64,000 nucleotides of DNA from BRH-c25 sp035627615 (GCA_035627615.1 DASPLL010000026.1:62001-126000), one strand, 5' to 3'; shown: positions 1-8,498, numbered from the stretch's first letter. A program made the numbers and translations. The notes: generated by a model not told the origin, from the sequence alone.

Positions 1-551
1 GCACACTGGATCTCCTGGTATCCAATGCGGCAATACTGATAGCCAAAGCCGTAGTCGATTTCCCTGCTGAACAGTGGAGAAAAATGATCGATGTGAACCT
101 CACCGGCTATTTTCTTTGTGCAAAGCATGCCTCAAAGGTAATGATACCCAACAGGAAGGGCAGCATCATACAAATAAACAGCAAATCCGGGAAAAAGGGC
201 TCTTACAAGAATTCAGCCTATGCAGCATCCAAATTCGCAGGTATAGGCCTGACCCAGAGCCTCGCACTGGAGATGGCGGAGTACGGTATAAGAGTCAATT
301 CCATATGTCCCGGAAACCTGCTCAATTCGCCCCTCTGGAGCGATGGCCCCAATTGTCTTTTCAAGCAGTATGCAGCTAACCAGGGTATAACCGAGGATCA
401 GGTCAGGCAAAAATATCTTAACCAGGTACCGCTGGGAAGGAGCTGTGAATACGAAGATATTGCCAATGTCATGGTGTTTTTGGCCTCCGACGAGTCCGGC
501 TATATGACGGGTCAGGCCATAAATGTCACCGGCGGTCAGGAAATGAGATAA
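1..551 (+). CDS. srlD: Sorbitol-6-phosphate 2-dehydrogenase-like SDR (5' truncated by window edge)
   Basis: Classical short-chain dehydrogenase/reductase, open from the window edge, so the start and most of the nucleotide-binding half are missing. Visible are the NNAG-type motif (as SNAAI), the VNLTGYF segment, a catalytic Ser/Tyr-x-x-x-Lys region (INSKSGK, then YAASK) and the C-terminal INVTGGQEMR. The stretch ICPGNLLNSPLW and the ending resemble, from memory, the SrlD/GutD family, which oxidises sorbitol-6-phosphate to fructose-6-phosphate with NAD in the cytoplasm. The next gene (PHP protein) starts 32 nt downstream on the same strand, so the two are probably co-transcribed. The SDR family assignment is firm. 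The exact substrate is inferred; another polyol-phosphate dehydrogenase is possible. Confidence 0.75.
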   Translation, partial: TLDLLVSNAAILIAKAVVDFPAEQWRKMIDVNLTGYFLCAKHASKVMIPNRKGSIIQINSKSGKKGSYKNSAYAASKFAGIGLTQSLALEMAEYGIRVNSICPGNLLNSPLWSDGPNCLFKQYAANQGITEDQVRQKYLNQVPLGRSCEYEDIANVMVFLASDESGYMTGQAINVTGGQEMR

Positions 552-583
552 AATGACACAGGCAAAGCATTGGGGGATACAGG

Positions 584-1879
584 ATGTATGAAAGAATAGA
601 AAAATTACAGCATGAGCTTAACAGCAAGGATGTTATCACAAGACTGGACAGCCTCAGGCAGTTGGTTGAAATGATAAATGAGGGAGTTATAAAGAAGCCG
701 GTAACAGGAAATGATGTGAACAACCACATCCATACCACCTATTCCTTTTCACCCTATTCACCGGCAAAGGCGGTATGGATGGCTTGCAATGCCGGACTGG
801 CAACTGCAGGGATCATGGACCATGATTCTATCGGCGGCGGGCTTGAGTTCATAGAGGCAGGAAGGATCGCTGGCATCGCAACCACCATAGGGGTCGAATG
901 CCGTGCCGATTTCTCCGCTACACCGCTTCAGGGCAGGAGGATCAACAATCCCGATCAGGATTCTGTTGCATATGTGGCCATTCATGGTATTCCTCACAAC
1001 AAGATACCAATGGTCAGAGATTTTTTCGCGCCCTTTACTGAATATAGAAATAAGCGGAACCGGAAGATGGTGGATCGCTTGAACCGGGTGATCAGAACCA
1101 GTGGGATAAAGCTGGATTTTCATAAGGATATAGTGCCTTTATCCATGTACAGCTTTGGCGGCAGCATCACTGAGAGGCACATTCTTTTCGGTCTGTCCCT
1201 CAAGCTAATTGAGAAGCTGGGCAAAGGCGGCGAGCTCCTTGGATTCCTGAAAGACAACCTGGGGCTCAATATAAGCGACAAGCAGGAAAAACTTCTGGCA
1301 GACAAGGACAATCCATATTACGAATATGATTTTCTTGGACTTCTGAAAAGTGAACTGGTGGCAGCCTTCTATATTGATGCCGGTGCAGAATGCCCCGGCA
1401 TAAAGGAAGTAATCTCTTTCACAAGACAGATAGGGGCGGTTTCTGCATACGCATACCTTGGAGATGTGGGGGAATCGGTTACCGGTGATAAAAAAGCACA
1501 GAAGTTCGAGGATGAATACATAGAGCTGTTGTTCGACACTATAAAGGAGTTGGGCTTTAATGCAGTGACTTACATGCCCTCCCGGAACAGTGCCGCGCAG
1601 CTTGAAAGGCTTCGCTCCCTGTGCAGGAGCTACGGCTTTTTCCAGATCAGCGGAGAGGATATCAATTCCCCACGCCAGTCCTTCATATGCGAAGCCATGA
1701 AAGGTGAAGCCTTCAGTAATCTTATAGATTCTACATGGGCTCTGATAGGTCATGAGCAGGAGGCTTCCAGATGCATTGATGCAGGGATGTTTTCCCCTTC
1801 CAGCCTCAAAAAGCATCCGGAACTGGAGGATAGGATCAAAGCCTTTAAAGAAATCGGCCTCAGGCATATGAAAAAATGA
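584..1879 (+). CDS. PHP-domain metal-dependent phosphoesterase-like protein
   Basis: 431 aa, cytoplasmic, no signal peptide. A PHP-type metal site is visible near the N-terminus: HxH at residues 48-50 (NNHIHTTYSFSPYSP), then DHDS with His80, and GVECRADFS further on. This fits the PHP superfamily, trinuclear metal phosphoesterases related to histidinol phosphatase and the DNA polymerase PHP domain. The C-terminal ~300 residues carry no motif I recognise. The ATG at 584 follows a GGGGGATACAGG ribosome-binding region. The gene lies between an SDR and a DeoR regulator, 44 nt before the latter, so a role in sugar-phosphate metabolism is plausible but not demonstrated. The substrate is unknown. 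Confidence 0.75.
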   Translation: MYERIEKLQHELNSKDVITRLDSLRQLVEMINEGVIKKPVTGNDVNNHIHTTYSFSPYSPAKAVWMACNAGLATAGIMDHDSIGGGLEFIEAGRIAGIATTIGVECRADFSATPLQGRRINNPDQDSVAYVAIHGIPHNKIPMVRDFFAPFTEYRNKRNRKMVDRLNRVIRTSGIKLDFHKDIVPLSMYSFGGSITERHILFGLSLKLIEKLGKGGELLGFLKDNLGLNISDKQEKLLADKDNPYYEYDFLGLLKSELVAAFYIDAGAECPGIKEVISFTRQIGAVSAYAYLGDVGESVTGDKKAQKFEDEYIELLFDTIKELGFNAVTYMPSRNSAAQLERLRSLCRSYGFFQISGEDINSPRQSFICEAMKGEAFSNLIDSTWALIGHEQEASRCIDAGMFSPSSLKKHPELEDRIKAFKEIGLRHMKK

Positions 1880-1923
1880 TATAATTTACAGTACAATGAT
1901 TAATTTTTACGGTAGGTGAAGCT

Positions 1924-2694
1924 ATGTTTGCTATTGAAAGGAAAAACAAACTGTTGTCTCTTATTCAGGAGAATAAAAGCGTGCTTGTACAGGATATGGC
2001 GGCTTTTTTTGAAGTTACCGAAGAGACCATACGCCGTGACCTGAAGGAGCTGGAAAACAGCGGCCTTATAATGCGGACCCACGGAGGTGCCATCCTTATG
2101 GACGATTCAAAAACCGAGGCGGCCGTAGAAGTCAGGGAAGGCATCAATATTCCCGGAAAGGACGCCATAGCCAGGGAGGCAGTCAAGCTTATTAAGGATG
2201 GGGACACAATAATACTTGATGCCAGTACCTCCTCCCTGTTTGTAGCCAAGCACCTGAAGAGCAGGAAGGGTCTTACTGTTATTACAAATGCCGAGAAGGT
2301 GGTATTGGAGCTCTCCGGCTGCGAGGACTTCACCCTGATATCCACCGGAGGGATCTTCAGGCACAGGAGCCAGTCCTATGTAGGCAAGACAGCAGAAACG
2401 GCTCTTTCAAACTATCATACCAGCAAGGTCTTTATTTCCTGTAAAGGCTTTTCCCCCAAAAAAGGCCTAATGGATTCAAACGAGCAGGAATCGGATATCA
2501 GGAAAGCAATGCTCCGATGCTCTGAGGAGGCTATTTTCCTGTGTGACAGCACCAAGTTCGATAAGGTGGGATATGTAGTCACAGCTCAACTCAGGGACTT
2601 CAGTTATTTCATAACCGACACCCCCATACCGGAGGATTGGTCCCGTGCCTTTGATGAAGGCGGAGTAAAAATGATAACAGCGGTGTCATCTTGA
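1924..2694 (+). CDS. DeoR/GlpR-family transcriptional regulator
   Basis: 256 aa. The N-terminal DeoR winged helix-turn-helix (about residues 1-57) is clear: MFAIERKNKLL, then VTEETIRRDLKELE and the family-typical THGGAIL. The C-terminal DeoRC sensor domain, of the ISOCOT fold, normally binds a sugar phosphate; GDTIILDASTSSLFVAKHL and the late DSTKFDKVGY are visible. Length is normal. The ATG at 1924 is preceded by TAGGTG. It is the last gene of the + strand group with the SDR and PHP protein, and a terminator follows at 2713. It probably represses the upstream sugar-phosphate genes; the effector is unknown. Confidence 0.9.
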   Translation: MFAIERKNKLLSLIQENKSVLVQDMAAFFEVTEETIRRDLKELENSGLIMRTHGGAILMDDSKTEAAVEVREGINIPGKDAIAREAVKLIKDGDTIILDASTSSLFVAKHLKSRKGLTVITNAEKVVLELSGCEDFTLISTGGIFRHRSQSYVGKTAETALSNYHTSKVFISCKGFSPKKGLMDSNEQESDIRKAMLRCSEEAIFLCDSTKFDKVGYVVTAQLRDFSYFITDTPIPEDWSRAFDEGGVKMITAVSS

Positions 2695-2712
2695 GGAAGG
2701 AACGACAATAAA

Positions 2713-2752
2713 AAGAAGAAGGTAACTGACACTTTTCAATTACCTTCTTCTT
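2713..2752. terminator. Bidirectional terminator between deoR and rhaM
   Basis: A 13-bp perfect stem: AAGAAGAAGGTAA at 2713-2725 pairs with 2740-2752. The arms are A-rich and T-rich, so both orientations end in a U-rich run (CTTTAGTTTT on +). It sits between the convergent deoR (+) and rhaM (-) genes. Confidence 0.8.
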
Positions 2753-2768
2753 CTTTAGTTTTACACTA

Positions 2769-3095
2769 TCATTTCAGATAGAACACTTCATGCATTGGTT
2801 TTATCGGCTCTGCCTCGTTGAAATCGAAGGAGCCCTTTACCATTTTGGAGGTTATGGCATTCCACCTGTTGCAGGCCTCACTTTTTGCTATATATGCAAA
2901 GGCGGCTTCAATATCGTCACATTCAAAGCAGTAGAAAAACTGGCTGCCGTTCTGGAATATCGAATAATTTTTTATTCCTGCCCTGCTGTGCTCCAGAAGT
3001 ATATCCTTCCATGGCTCCAGGTGCATCTTCACATATTCTTCAAGACACTCTTCCTTTATATCCCATGTCCATGCATATTTATTGCTTTTTTCCAT
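2769..3095 (-). CDS. rhaM: L-rhamnose mutarotase
   Basis: About 108 aa, the normal size of RhaM (DUF718), which interconverts the alpha and beta anomers of L-rhamnose so the imported sugar can feed the isomerase. Recognisable features are the start KYAWTWDI, the conserved HLEPW helix, GIKNYSIF, a central FYCFECDD strand and a C-terminal W-containing segment (CNRWNAITSKM). The frame is open further upstream, but the ATG at 3095 has GGGAGG seven bases before it and fits the family's N-terminus. The open extension would run through an intergenic hairpin and is unlikely to be translated. Last gene of the rhamnose uptake operon. Confidence 0.9.
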   Translation of the reverse strand: MEKSNKYAWTWDIKEECLEEYVKMHLEPWKDILLEHSRAGIKNYSIFQNGSQFFYCFECDDIEAAFAYIAKSEACNRWNAITSKMVKGSFDFNEAEPIKPMHEVFYLK

Positions 3096-3126
3096 AATAA
3101 ACCTCCCAAGGCTTAGCCTGTTTAAA

Positions 3127-3167
3127 GGAGTATCTTCTGCAGCTTCGGGAGCTGCAGAAGATACTCC
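3127..3167 (-). promoter_or_regulatory. Strong intergenic hairpin between rhaS and rhaM
   Basis: Perfect 17-bp inverted repeat (3127-3143 with 3151-3167), extended to 18 bp by a T-A pair closing a TCGGG loop. In the direction of transcription it is followed by CTTTAAACAGG, not a proper U-run. A leaky terminator or mRNA-stabilising 3' structure behind the binding-protein gene is therefore more likely than full termination. Confidence 0.65.
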
Positions 3168-3189
3168 CGCAGTTATCAGGAAATATATC

Positions 3190-4254
3190 CTAATATACCG
3201 TCTTCCACTCACCTATGTTCTTTGCATCGAATTTGAACGGGTCGCCAAGCATGATCTGAGTTCCGTCTCCATCTGCTATGACTTCCTTGTCACCAAGCTT
3301 GCCGGCATTGAACTTGTCTCCGACCTTGCCTGTTATCTTGCCTTCTACCAGTGCATAAGCCGCATAGCCTGTGAGATATCCCACGTCTATCGGATTCCAG
3401 AGGTACATCCACTGGCAAACGCCGCTCTCGATATACTCAGCCATTTCACTTGGAAGTCCGAGTCCGGTGAGCTGAACCTTACCCTTGAGGCCTTTGTCTG
3501 TAAGCACCTTGCCTGCAGCTGCAATACCAACAGTTGTAGGAGCTATTATACCTTTAAGTTTAGGATAGGATTTCAACAGCGCTTCTGTTTCAGATACGCT
3601 CTTGTCTCTGAGGTCATCGCCGTAAGCTACCTTCACAAGCTTGACATCCTTGTATTTCGGGTCTTCCAGTTCCTTCTTCATCCACTCGATCCAGGTATTC
3701 TGGTTAGTTGCCTGGGAAGTTGCGCTAAGAACTGCGATCTCGCCGCTTCCGCCGATCATTTCCACTACTGCCTGAATTTCTACACGGCCGATTCTTTCTG
3801 GGTCAGCCTGGTTCACATGTACCATACGGCTCTGTGCATTTACTGCGGAGTCTGCAGACAGGACCTTTATTCCTGCATCCATGGCCTTCTTGAGTGCCGG
3901 CTGCAGTGCATCGGGGTCATTGCCTGTGATTGCTATACAGTCAACCTTCTGTGCGATAAGCTCTTCTATCATCTGTATCTGTGCTTCTGCTGTAGGCTGA
4001 TCCGGAGCCTTAAGTATCACTTCTCCGCCAAGCTCCTCAATTGCTGTCTTAAATCCGTCCATCTGTTTTTCACCATAAGGATTTCCTGTGTTCTTGAATA
4101 TGAAAGCATACTTTTTAGCAGCTTCCGGTTTCTGCTCTGCCGCCGGCTGTTCCTCTGCTGCTGCCGGTGCCGCCGGTGCTGCCGGTGCGGCACATCCGGT
4201 CATTAACGACAATACCATTACCAATGCCAGTACCAATGCCAGTATCTTTTTCAT
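3190..4254 (-). CDS. rhaS: L-rhamnose ABC transporter, periplasmic-type binding lipoprotein
   Basis: 354 aa substrate-binding protein of the ribose/RhaS type (Peripla_BP_4). It has a lipoprotein signal (MKKILALVLALVMVLSLM then the lipobox MTGC) and an Ala/Pro-rich linker up to about residue 45. The two-lobed sugar-binding domain shows FKNTGNPYGEKQMDGF, CIAITGNDPDALQPAL and LSADSAVNAQ; the C-terminal part GVCQWMYLWNPIDVGYL resembles the rhamnose-binding branch. It is predicted to be tethered to the outer membrane face and to deliver sugar to RhaP/RhaQ. It follows the permease rhaQ by about 145 nt and precedes rhaM. L-rhamnose is inferred from resemblance and from rhaM, rhaA and rhaB nearby. 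Confidence 0.88.
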   Translation of the reverse strand: MKKILALVLALVMVLSLMTGCAAPAAPAAPAAAEEQPAAEQKPEAAKKYAFIFKNTGNPYGEKQMDGFKTAIEELGGEVILKAPDQPTAEAQIQMIEELIAQKVDCIAITGNDPDALQPALKKAMDAGIKVLSADSAVNAQSRMVHVNQADPERIGRVEIQAVVEMIGGSGEIAVLSATSQATNQNTWIEWMKKELEDPKYKDVKLVKVAYGDDLRDKSVSETEALLKSYPKLKGIIAPTTVGIAAAGKVLTDKGLKGKVQLTGLGLPSEMAEYIESGVCQWMYLWNPIDVGYLTGYAAYALVEGKITGKVGDKFNAGKLGDKEVIADGDGTQIMLGDPFKFDAKNIGEWKTVY

Positions 4255-4399
4255 TTTCCATCCTCCTACATTTAATTTTAATATACAAGGCAGTTTACCG
4301 CCGTATATTCATTGAGGCCGATTTTGGGCAACAACTTACCAAGCCTTGCCTATTTCATTGAAACAAGGTTGATTTTTCAGAGCAATTTCTACTGTCAGA

Positions 4400-5395
4400 T
4401 CAGCTTTGCAGCTTGCCCGGCTTTTTGAAGTTGAATTTAAGGTTGGGAATCATTACTGCGAATATTAGAAGCAGACCTATTACTATAAGTAAGGCTTGCG
4501 CCGGTATGTTCTTCAGTCCAAGGCCATAACGCAGCAGACCTATCAGGAAAACCGATATAATGGCGCCCGGCATCCTTCCTTTTCCTCCCGAGGAGCTGAC
4601 TCCTCCCAGTACTGCCATTGCGATAACATCCAGTTCGTAGCCGGTGGCCACATTAGGCCTGGTGCTCCCCATCCTGGAGGTCAGGAACAATGCAGTCACA
4701 GAAGCCATAAAACCTGTCAATGTGAAAACTATGATCTTGATTTTGTCCACCTGTACCCCGGAAAACCTGCTGGCTGTGATGTTATTGCCCATAGCATACA
4801 CACGGCGTCCGAAGGTGGTCTTGTGAAGCAGCAGTCCGAATATTACCGCAAATACCACAAATACAATCAATATAAAGGGTATACCCCCTACATAGCCCCA
4901 GCCGAGGAACTTATACCATTCCGGGAATTTCCCTGAGGCCTGGTCTTCAAGTATTATATAGGCAATGCCACGGTAAATTATCATAGTAGATAAGGTTACA
5001 ATAACCGCCGACAGCTCCTTGAACTTCACAATAAGCAGTCCGTTTAACAGTCCGCAGACAGTTCCTACCGCAAGACAGATAAGCATTGCTATTATCATTG
5101 GTACTCCCAGGTTGTAGGTGACGGCCATTATGACCGCCGATAAAGCAACTGTCGAAGCGACTGAGATATCTATATCGGCAAGTATAAGGACAAAAACCAT
5201 GGGGAATACGATGAATGCCTTGTCAAGGAAGGTCATGGTCGCATCAAGCAGCCGCCTGGGATCAAGATAATATGGGGACAGTGAGGTATTCACAATGTTG
5301 ACTATTACGAACAACAGCACCAGCATCCATTCCCACTGGAAGAAAAAGCTTTTCAGGTTGAATTCCTTTTTTGCTATGATATTTCTCTCTTTCAT
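4400..5395 (-). CDS. rhaQ: Rhamnose ABC transporter permease (RhaQ-like)
   Basis: 331 aa polytopic membrane protein of the BPD_transp_2 (ribose/RbsC) family with about nine to ten hydrophobic segments. Typical landmarks are IDISVASTVALSA in an early segment, GLLNGLLIVKFK, GRRVYAMGNNITASRFSGV in the cytoplasmic loop and VIAMAVLGGVSSSGGKGRM near the C-terminus. It starts 3 nt after the stop of the neighbouring permease, as expected for a heterodimeric pore. The GGAGG for its ATG lies inside the end of rhaP. Together with RhaP and the ATPase it forms the rhamnose importer. Confidence 0.88.
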   Translation of the reverse strand: MKERNIIAKKEFNLKSFFFQWEWMLVLLFVIVNIVNTSLSPYYLDPRRLLDATMTFLDKAFIVFPMVFVLILADIDISVASTVALSAVIMAVTYNLGVPMIIAMLICLAVGTVCGLLNGLLIVKFKELSAVIVTLSTMIIYRGIAYIILEDQASGKFPEWYKFLGWGYVGGIPFILIVFVVFAVIFGLLLHKTTFGRRVYAMGNNITASRFSGVQVDKIKIIVFTLTGFMASVTALFLTSRMGSTRPNVATGYELDVIAMAVLGGVSSSGGKGRMPGAIISVFLIGLLRYGLGLKNIPAQALLIVIGLLLIFAVMIPNLKFNFKKPGKLQS

Positions 5396-5398
5396 GGC

Positions 5399-6406
5399 TT
5401 ATATTTTCCTCCGTATGAGATTATTCCTGTCTACACCACGCTTGACCAGAGCGTTTGTTATAACGGCAAAGAGTATAATAAAGCCCTGTATTGCATTCTG
5501 CCAGAAAGGCGACACATTGATCAGGGGAAGTGCATTGTTCAGGATACCCAGAAGCAGCGCCCCCAGTATTATCCCGGATACCTTTCCTGAACCTCCGGCA
5601 ATATTCACACCCCCGAGAACACAGGCAGCTATGACGCTAAGCTCGTATCCCATTGCCGTATCCCCCTGGGCCGATGCAAATTTTGAAACCCACAGCACTC
5701 CTGCAAGACCGGCCAGTGCCCCCATTATGGAATATACAAGGATTAAGATACGGTCATTATTGATACCGCTTATTTTCGCAGAATCAGGATTGCTTCCTAC
5801 CGCATATATCTGTCTGCCTGTTCTGGTGTGATTTACAAAGTAGTAAAAAACTATGTAAATTATGATTGCTATAAAAATCAAAGTGTTGATGCCAAATATC
5901 GAGCTGGTGGCTATTCCTTTGAAGCTCACCGGCATCTGATGGGCACTGACCCATTTCCCGCCGCTTATTATGAAGGTCAGTCCCCTGAATACATTCATCA
6001 TGCCCAGTGTTGCTATTATCGGTGCAACCTTTGCCTTGGATATGATGAGACCTATGGTCAGACCGCAAAGCAGACCGACCAGCGTGCCAAGAAGTATGGC
6101 AAACAGTGGATGCAGCCCCATGTAAGTTTTTACCGTCAGAGCAGATATCATTCCTGAAAGCGCCAGGGTTGCTCCTATTGAAAGGTCTATACCCCGGGTG
6201 ACAATGACAAGCATCATACCCACTGCAAGAATACTGAGTATCGCTGTATTTGTGAGCAGGTCATTTATATTTTCAAGGGTGAGGAAGCTTGAATTCCTCA
6301 GCTGCACCATGAACGAAAGAATAATGATGAATCCCAGCAGCCCCATTTCTCTGAATTTAGATATATTCAAGCTGTTGAAGCTCTTGTTCAGAACCTTCTC
6401 AGTCAT
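5399..6406 (-). CDS. rhaP: Rhamnose ABC transporter permease (RhaP-like)
   Basis: 335 aa, second BPD_transp_2 permease of the importer. It shows the family's GIDLSIGATLALSGM, GLTIGLIISKAKVAPIIATLG, GRQIYAVGSNPDSAKISGI and VIAACVLGGVNIAGGSGK, with about nine hydrophobic segments. The N-terminal ~15 residues are cytoplasmic and polar. The ATG at 6406 follows GAGGGAG. It lies 18 nt after the ATPase gene and is nearly continuous with rhaQ, so all three are translated from one message. Confidence 0.88.
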   Translation of the reverse strand: MTEKVLNKSFNSLNISKFREMGLLGFIIILSFMVQLRNSSFLTLENINDLLTNTAILSILAVGMMLVIVTRGIDLSIGATLALSGMISALTVKTYMGLHPLFAILLGTLVGLLCGLTIGLIISKAKVAPIIATLGMMNVFRGLTFIISGGKWVSAHQMPVSFKGIATSSIFGINTLIFIAIIIYIVFYYFVNHTRTGRQIYAVGSNPDSAKISGINNDRILILVYSIMGALAGLAGVLWVSKFASAQGDTAMGYELSVIAACVLGGVNIAGGSGKVSGIILGALLLGILNNALPLINVSPFWQNAIQGFIILFAVITNALVKRGVDRNNLIRRKI

Positions 6407-6424
6407 ATAACCACTCCCTCTCTT

Positions 6425-7948
6425 CTATACTGCTGCATCCGCAGAAGCCTGACCATTTTTGACTGCCATGGCAGCTTCAAGTATAGCTTCCTGTGTCGCT
6501 TCATCCCTGTCCAGGATGGTCGTGATCCTGCCCTCCCGCATGACCGCTATCCTGTCGCACATTCCCAGTACCTCCGGCATTTCCGAGGATACCAGTACGA
6601 CGCCATAGCCCTGACATGCCAGATCGCTCATGATCTCATGCATCGCAGACTTTGCACCGACATCCACGCCCTTAGTCGGCTCATCAAGTATGATGATCTT
6701 AAGATCAGAGGTGAGCAGCTTTGCTACTACAACCTTCTGCTGATTTCCTCCCGATAAAAGGTTGGCACAGTCGAATATGCTTTTCGCCTTTACCTGCATT
6801 TTTTCTGATAAGGCTTTGGCCAGTACCGATTCCTTTTCAACATTCAGAAAGCCGTTGTCAGAAAGCTTTTCCAGGGCCGGAAGAGTTATATTCCTGACTA
6901 TTTCCCAATTCAACACCAGCCCCTGCTTCTGCCTGTCCTCGGGAAGATAGCCTATACCAAGCTTCATTGCATCCTGTGGGCATTTTATCTTTATCCTCTG
7001 ACCCTCCAGGTAAACATCGCCCCTATCATAGGGGATTATTCCGAATACCGCCTGGCACACTTCACTCCTGCCTGCGCCTACAAGGCCTGTAAGTCCCAGG
7101 ATCTCACCCTTTCTAAGGCAGAAGGATATATCTTCAAAAACTCCTGTTTTACATAAGCCCTCAACCTTCAGCATTTCTTCCCCGATCTCTGCTTTTTTCT
7201 TCGGGAACAATTGAGTTATTTCACGGCCTACCATTGCAACTATGAGTTCATCACTTGAAATTTCATCCACCTTCCAGGTCCCGATGTATTTTGAATCTCT
7301 AAAAACAGTCACACGGTCGGCAATCTGATACATATCCTCAAACCGGTGGGAGATGAATATTATTGATGCTCCATTCTCCCGGAGCTGCTTTGTGATCCTG
7401 TAGAGCTCTTCGCTCTCCTTCCTGGTCAGCGCCGCAGTAGGCTCATCCATTATTATTATCCTTGCATTGGTGGAAAGGGCTTTGGCTATCTCAACGATCT
7501 GCTGCTGAGCAACGCTTAATGCCCCCATCAGGGTCTTCGGGTCGAAATTGGCCCCCAGTTCATCCAGAAGTCTCTTGGCCTCGATATTCATTTCGTTCCA
7601 CAATATCCTGTTGGTCCCCTTCTGCACTTTTTCATGGCCTATGAAAATATTCTCGGTGACACTCAGGTCAGGATAGCAGGTGACATGCTGATATATAGCG
7701 GCTATGCCCAACCGCTGCGCATCCTTGGGATTCCTTATGTCCACCTTTTCGCCGTTCAGATAAAGCTCACCGGCCTCCGGCTGGTGGACCCCGGTAATGA
7801 TCTTGATGAAGGTGGACTTTCCTGCTCCATTTTCCCCCATAAGTGCATGTATCTCCCCGGGCATCAGCTGAAAATGAACATCGTCCAGGGCTTTTACTCC
7901 CGGAAATACCTTGGTTATTCCTTTTAATTCAAGAACATACTCAGACAT
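6425..7948 (-). CDS. rhaT: Rhamnose ABC transporter ATP-binding protein (two ABC domains)
   Basis: 507 aa sugar-importer ATPase with two fused nucleotide-binding domains, as in RbsA/MglA/RhaT. NBD1 has Walker A GENGAGKST, signature LSVAQQQIVEIAKAL and Walker B IIIMDEPTAAL. NBD2 has the family's degenerate Walker A (GLVGAGRSEV), LSGGNQQKVVVAKLL and IIILDEPTKGVD. The ATG at 7948 has AGGAG seven bases upstream and is preferred over the in-frame GTG at 7966, which lies in front of that site. First gene of the uptake operon rhaT-P-Q-S-M. The ~550-bp leader region upstream carries DeoR-type motifs. Confidence 0.9.
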   Translation of the reverse strand: MSEYVLELKGITKVFPGVKALDDVHFQLMPGEIHALMGENGAGKSTFIKIITGVHQPEAGELYLNGEKVDIRNPKDAQRLGIAAIYQHVTCYPDLSVTENIFIGHEKVQKGTNRILWNEMNIEAKRLLDELGANFDPKTLMGALSVAQQQIVEIAKALSTNARIIIMDEPTAALTRKESEELYRITKQLRENGASIIFISHRFEDMYQIADRVTVFRDSKYIGTWKVDEISSDELIVAMVGREITQLFPKKKAEIGEEMLKVEGLCKTGVFEDISFCLRKGEILGLTGLVGAGRSEVCQAVFGIIPYDRGDVYLEGQRIKIKCPQDAMKLGIGYLPEDRQKQGLVLNWEIVRNITLPALEKLSDNGFLNVEKESVLAKALSEKMQVKAKSIFDCANLLSGGNQQKVVVAKLLTSDLKIIILDEPTKGVDVGAKSAMHEIMSDLACQGYGVVLVSSEMPEVLGMCDRIAVMREGRITTILDRDEATQEAILEAAMAVKNGQASADAAV

Positions 7949-8065
7949 ATTAATTCTCCTGTTCACTTTTTGTAATTTTATGAAGCCAGCATTACGGGAA
8001 ACCCTGATAATGTATTGAGAAAAACTGATATTTCTTGGACATGTATGTATTATTATTTATTTTTA

Positions 8066-8108
8066 TGTTCTTTTGTGTTTGTTTTATATATATTCTGTGT
8101 TCTTTTCG
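8066..8108. promoter_or_regulatory. Putative DeoR-type operators upstream of rhaT
   Basis: TGTTCTTTTGTGTTTG (8066-8081) and TGTGTTCTTTTCG (8096-8108) match the motif TGTTCTTTTGTGTTCA found at 10881-10896 in front of the DeoR gene. DeoR-family repressors commonly bind direct repeats with about 10-bp spacing, as seen here (TGTTC-5-TGTTC). Binding is inferred. Confidence 0.55.
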
Positions 8109-8203
8109 AAAATCCTTCTTTTTTATGAATATTTTTTGGATTTACATGAAATATTTTCCCTGCTTTTATTTTATAGATGTTTCTATAATTGGTGTAAAAA
8201 AGT

Positions 8204-8300
8204 CTTCCATTGAAGCATTTTAACAATCAAGGAAGCCTTTTTTGAAACTCGCTTACGGGGCATGACAAATTAAGGTGGAATTGATGCCCCTGCTCGTTAT
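8204..8300 (+). repeat. 97-bp dispersed structured repeat, copy 1
   Basis: Matches 58662-58758 at 92 of 97 positions without indels. It contains two potential stems: a CTTCC/GGAAG pairing around an A/T-rich loop, and GGGGCAT/ATGCCCC (8257-8263 with 8284-8290). A TATAAT lies 14 nt before it (8184-8189). It is on the strand opposite to the flanking transporter genes, and no + strand gene follows. Nature unknown: a MITE/IS end or a structured RNA are the main options. Confidence 0.75.
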
Positions 8301-8307
8301 AAAAAAA

Positions 8308-8369
8308 CCATGACGCTATAATGCTGCTTAATGTTGGTTTTCCAATGCATAAACAACCATACGTCATGG
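8308..8369 (-). terminator. Rho-independent terminator of the deoR-ATPase unit
   Basis: Inverted repeat CCATGACG (8308-8315) with CGTCATGG (8362-8369) around a 46-nt loop that can fold internally (TTGG-TTTT-CCAA). On the minus strand the stem is followed at once by seven T residues. It lies about 130 nt downstream of the stop of the ATPase at 8499. The long loop makes it atypical, but the U-tract supports termination. Confidence 0.6.
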
Positions 8370-8443
8370 GCAGCGCCCAAGTATTTATACTGGAGCTTTA
8401 TATAACAGCATTACAGATTCAGGTTCTCACATTTTTTGTTTGA

Positions 8444-8463
8444 TGTTTTTTTGTGTTCTTTTT
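8444..8463. promoter_or_regulatory. Additional DeoR-type operator-like motif
   Basis: TGTTTTTTTGTGTTCTTTTT resembles the TGTTC-5-TGTTC motif at 10881 and 8066. It lies 36-55 nt beyond the stop codon of the ATPase gene. If real it could serve as a distal site for repressor looping with the 8066-8108 sites. T-richness means chance similarity is possible. Confidence 0.35.
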
Positions 8464-8498
8464 AGCGGTACCAGTTCTTTATCCCGTAACTTACGATA

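Larger units (their letters stand above)
7949..8498. other. 550-bp non-coding region upstream of the rhamnose uptake operon
   Basis: No credible gene on either strand. It is AT-rich near the rhaT side and contains, left to right, two TGTTC-type direct-repeat motifs (8066-8108), a 97-bp dispersed repeat (8204-8300), a terminator for the upstream ATPase unit (8308-8369) and a further TGTTC-type motif (8444-8463). The terminator and operator positions imply that rhaT-P-Q-S-M has its own promoter here. I could not place its -35 and -10 boxes with confidence. Confidence 0.6.

Noticed and set aside
3082..4206. A 374-codon open frame on the + strand opposite rhaS
   Set aside because: It is antisense to a clearly homologous binding protein, is rich in Cys, Leu and His with no motif, and has no RBS. 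It is a shadow of the rhaS codon usage.
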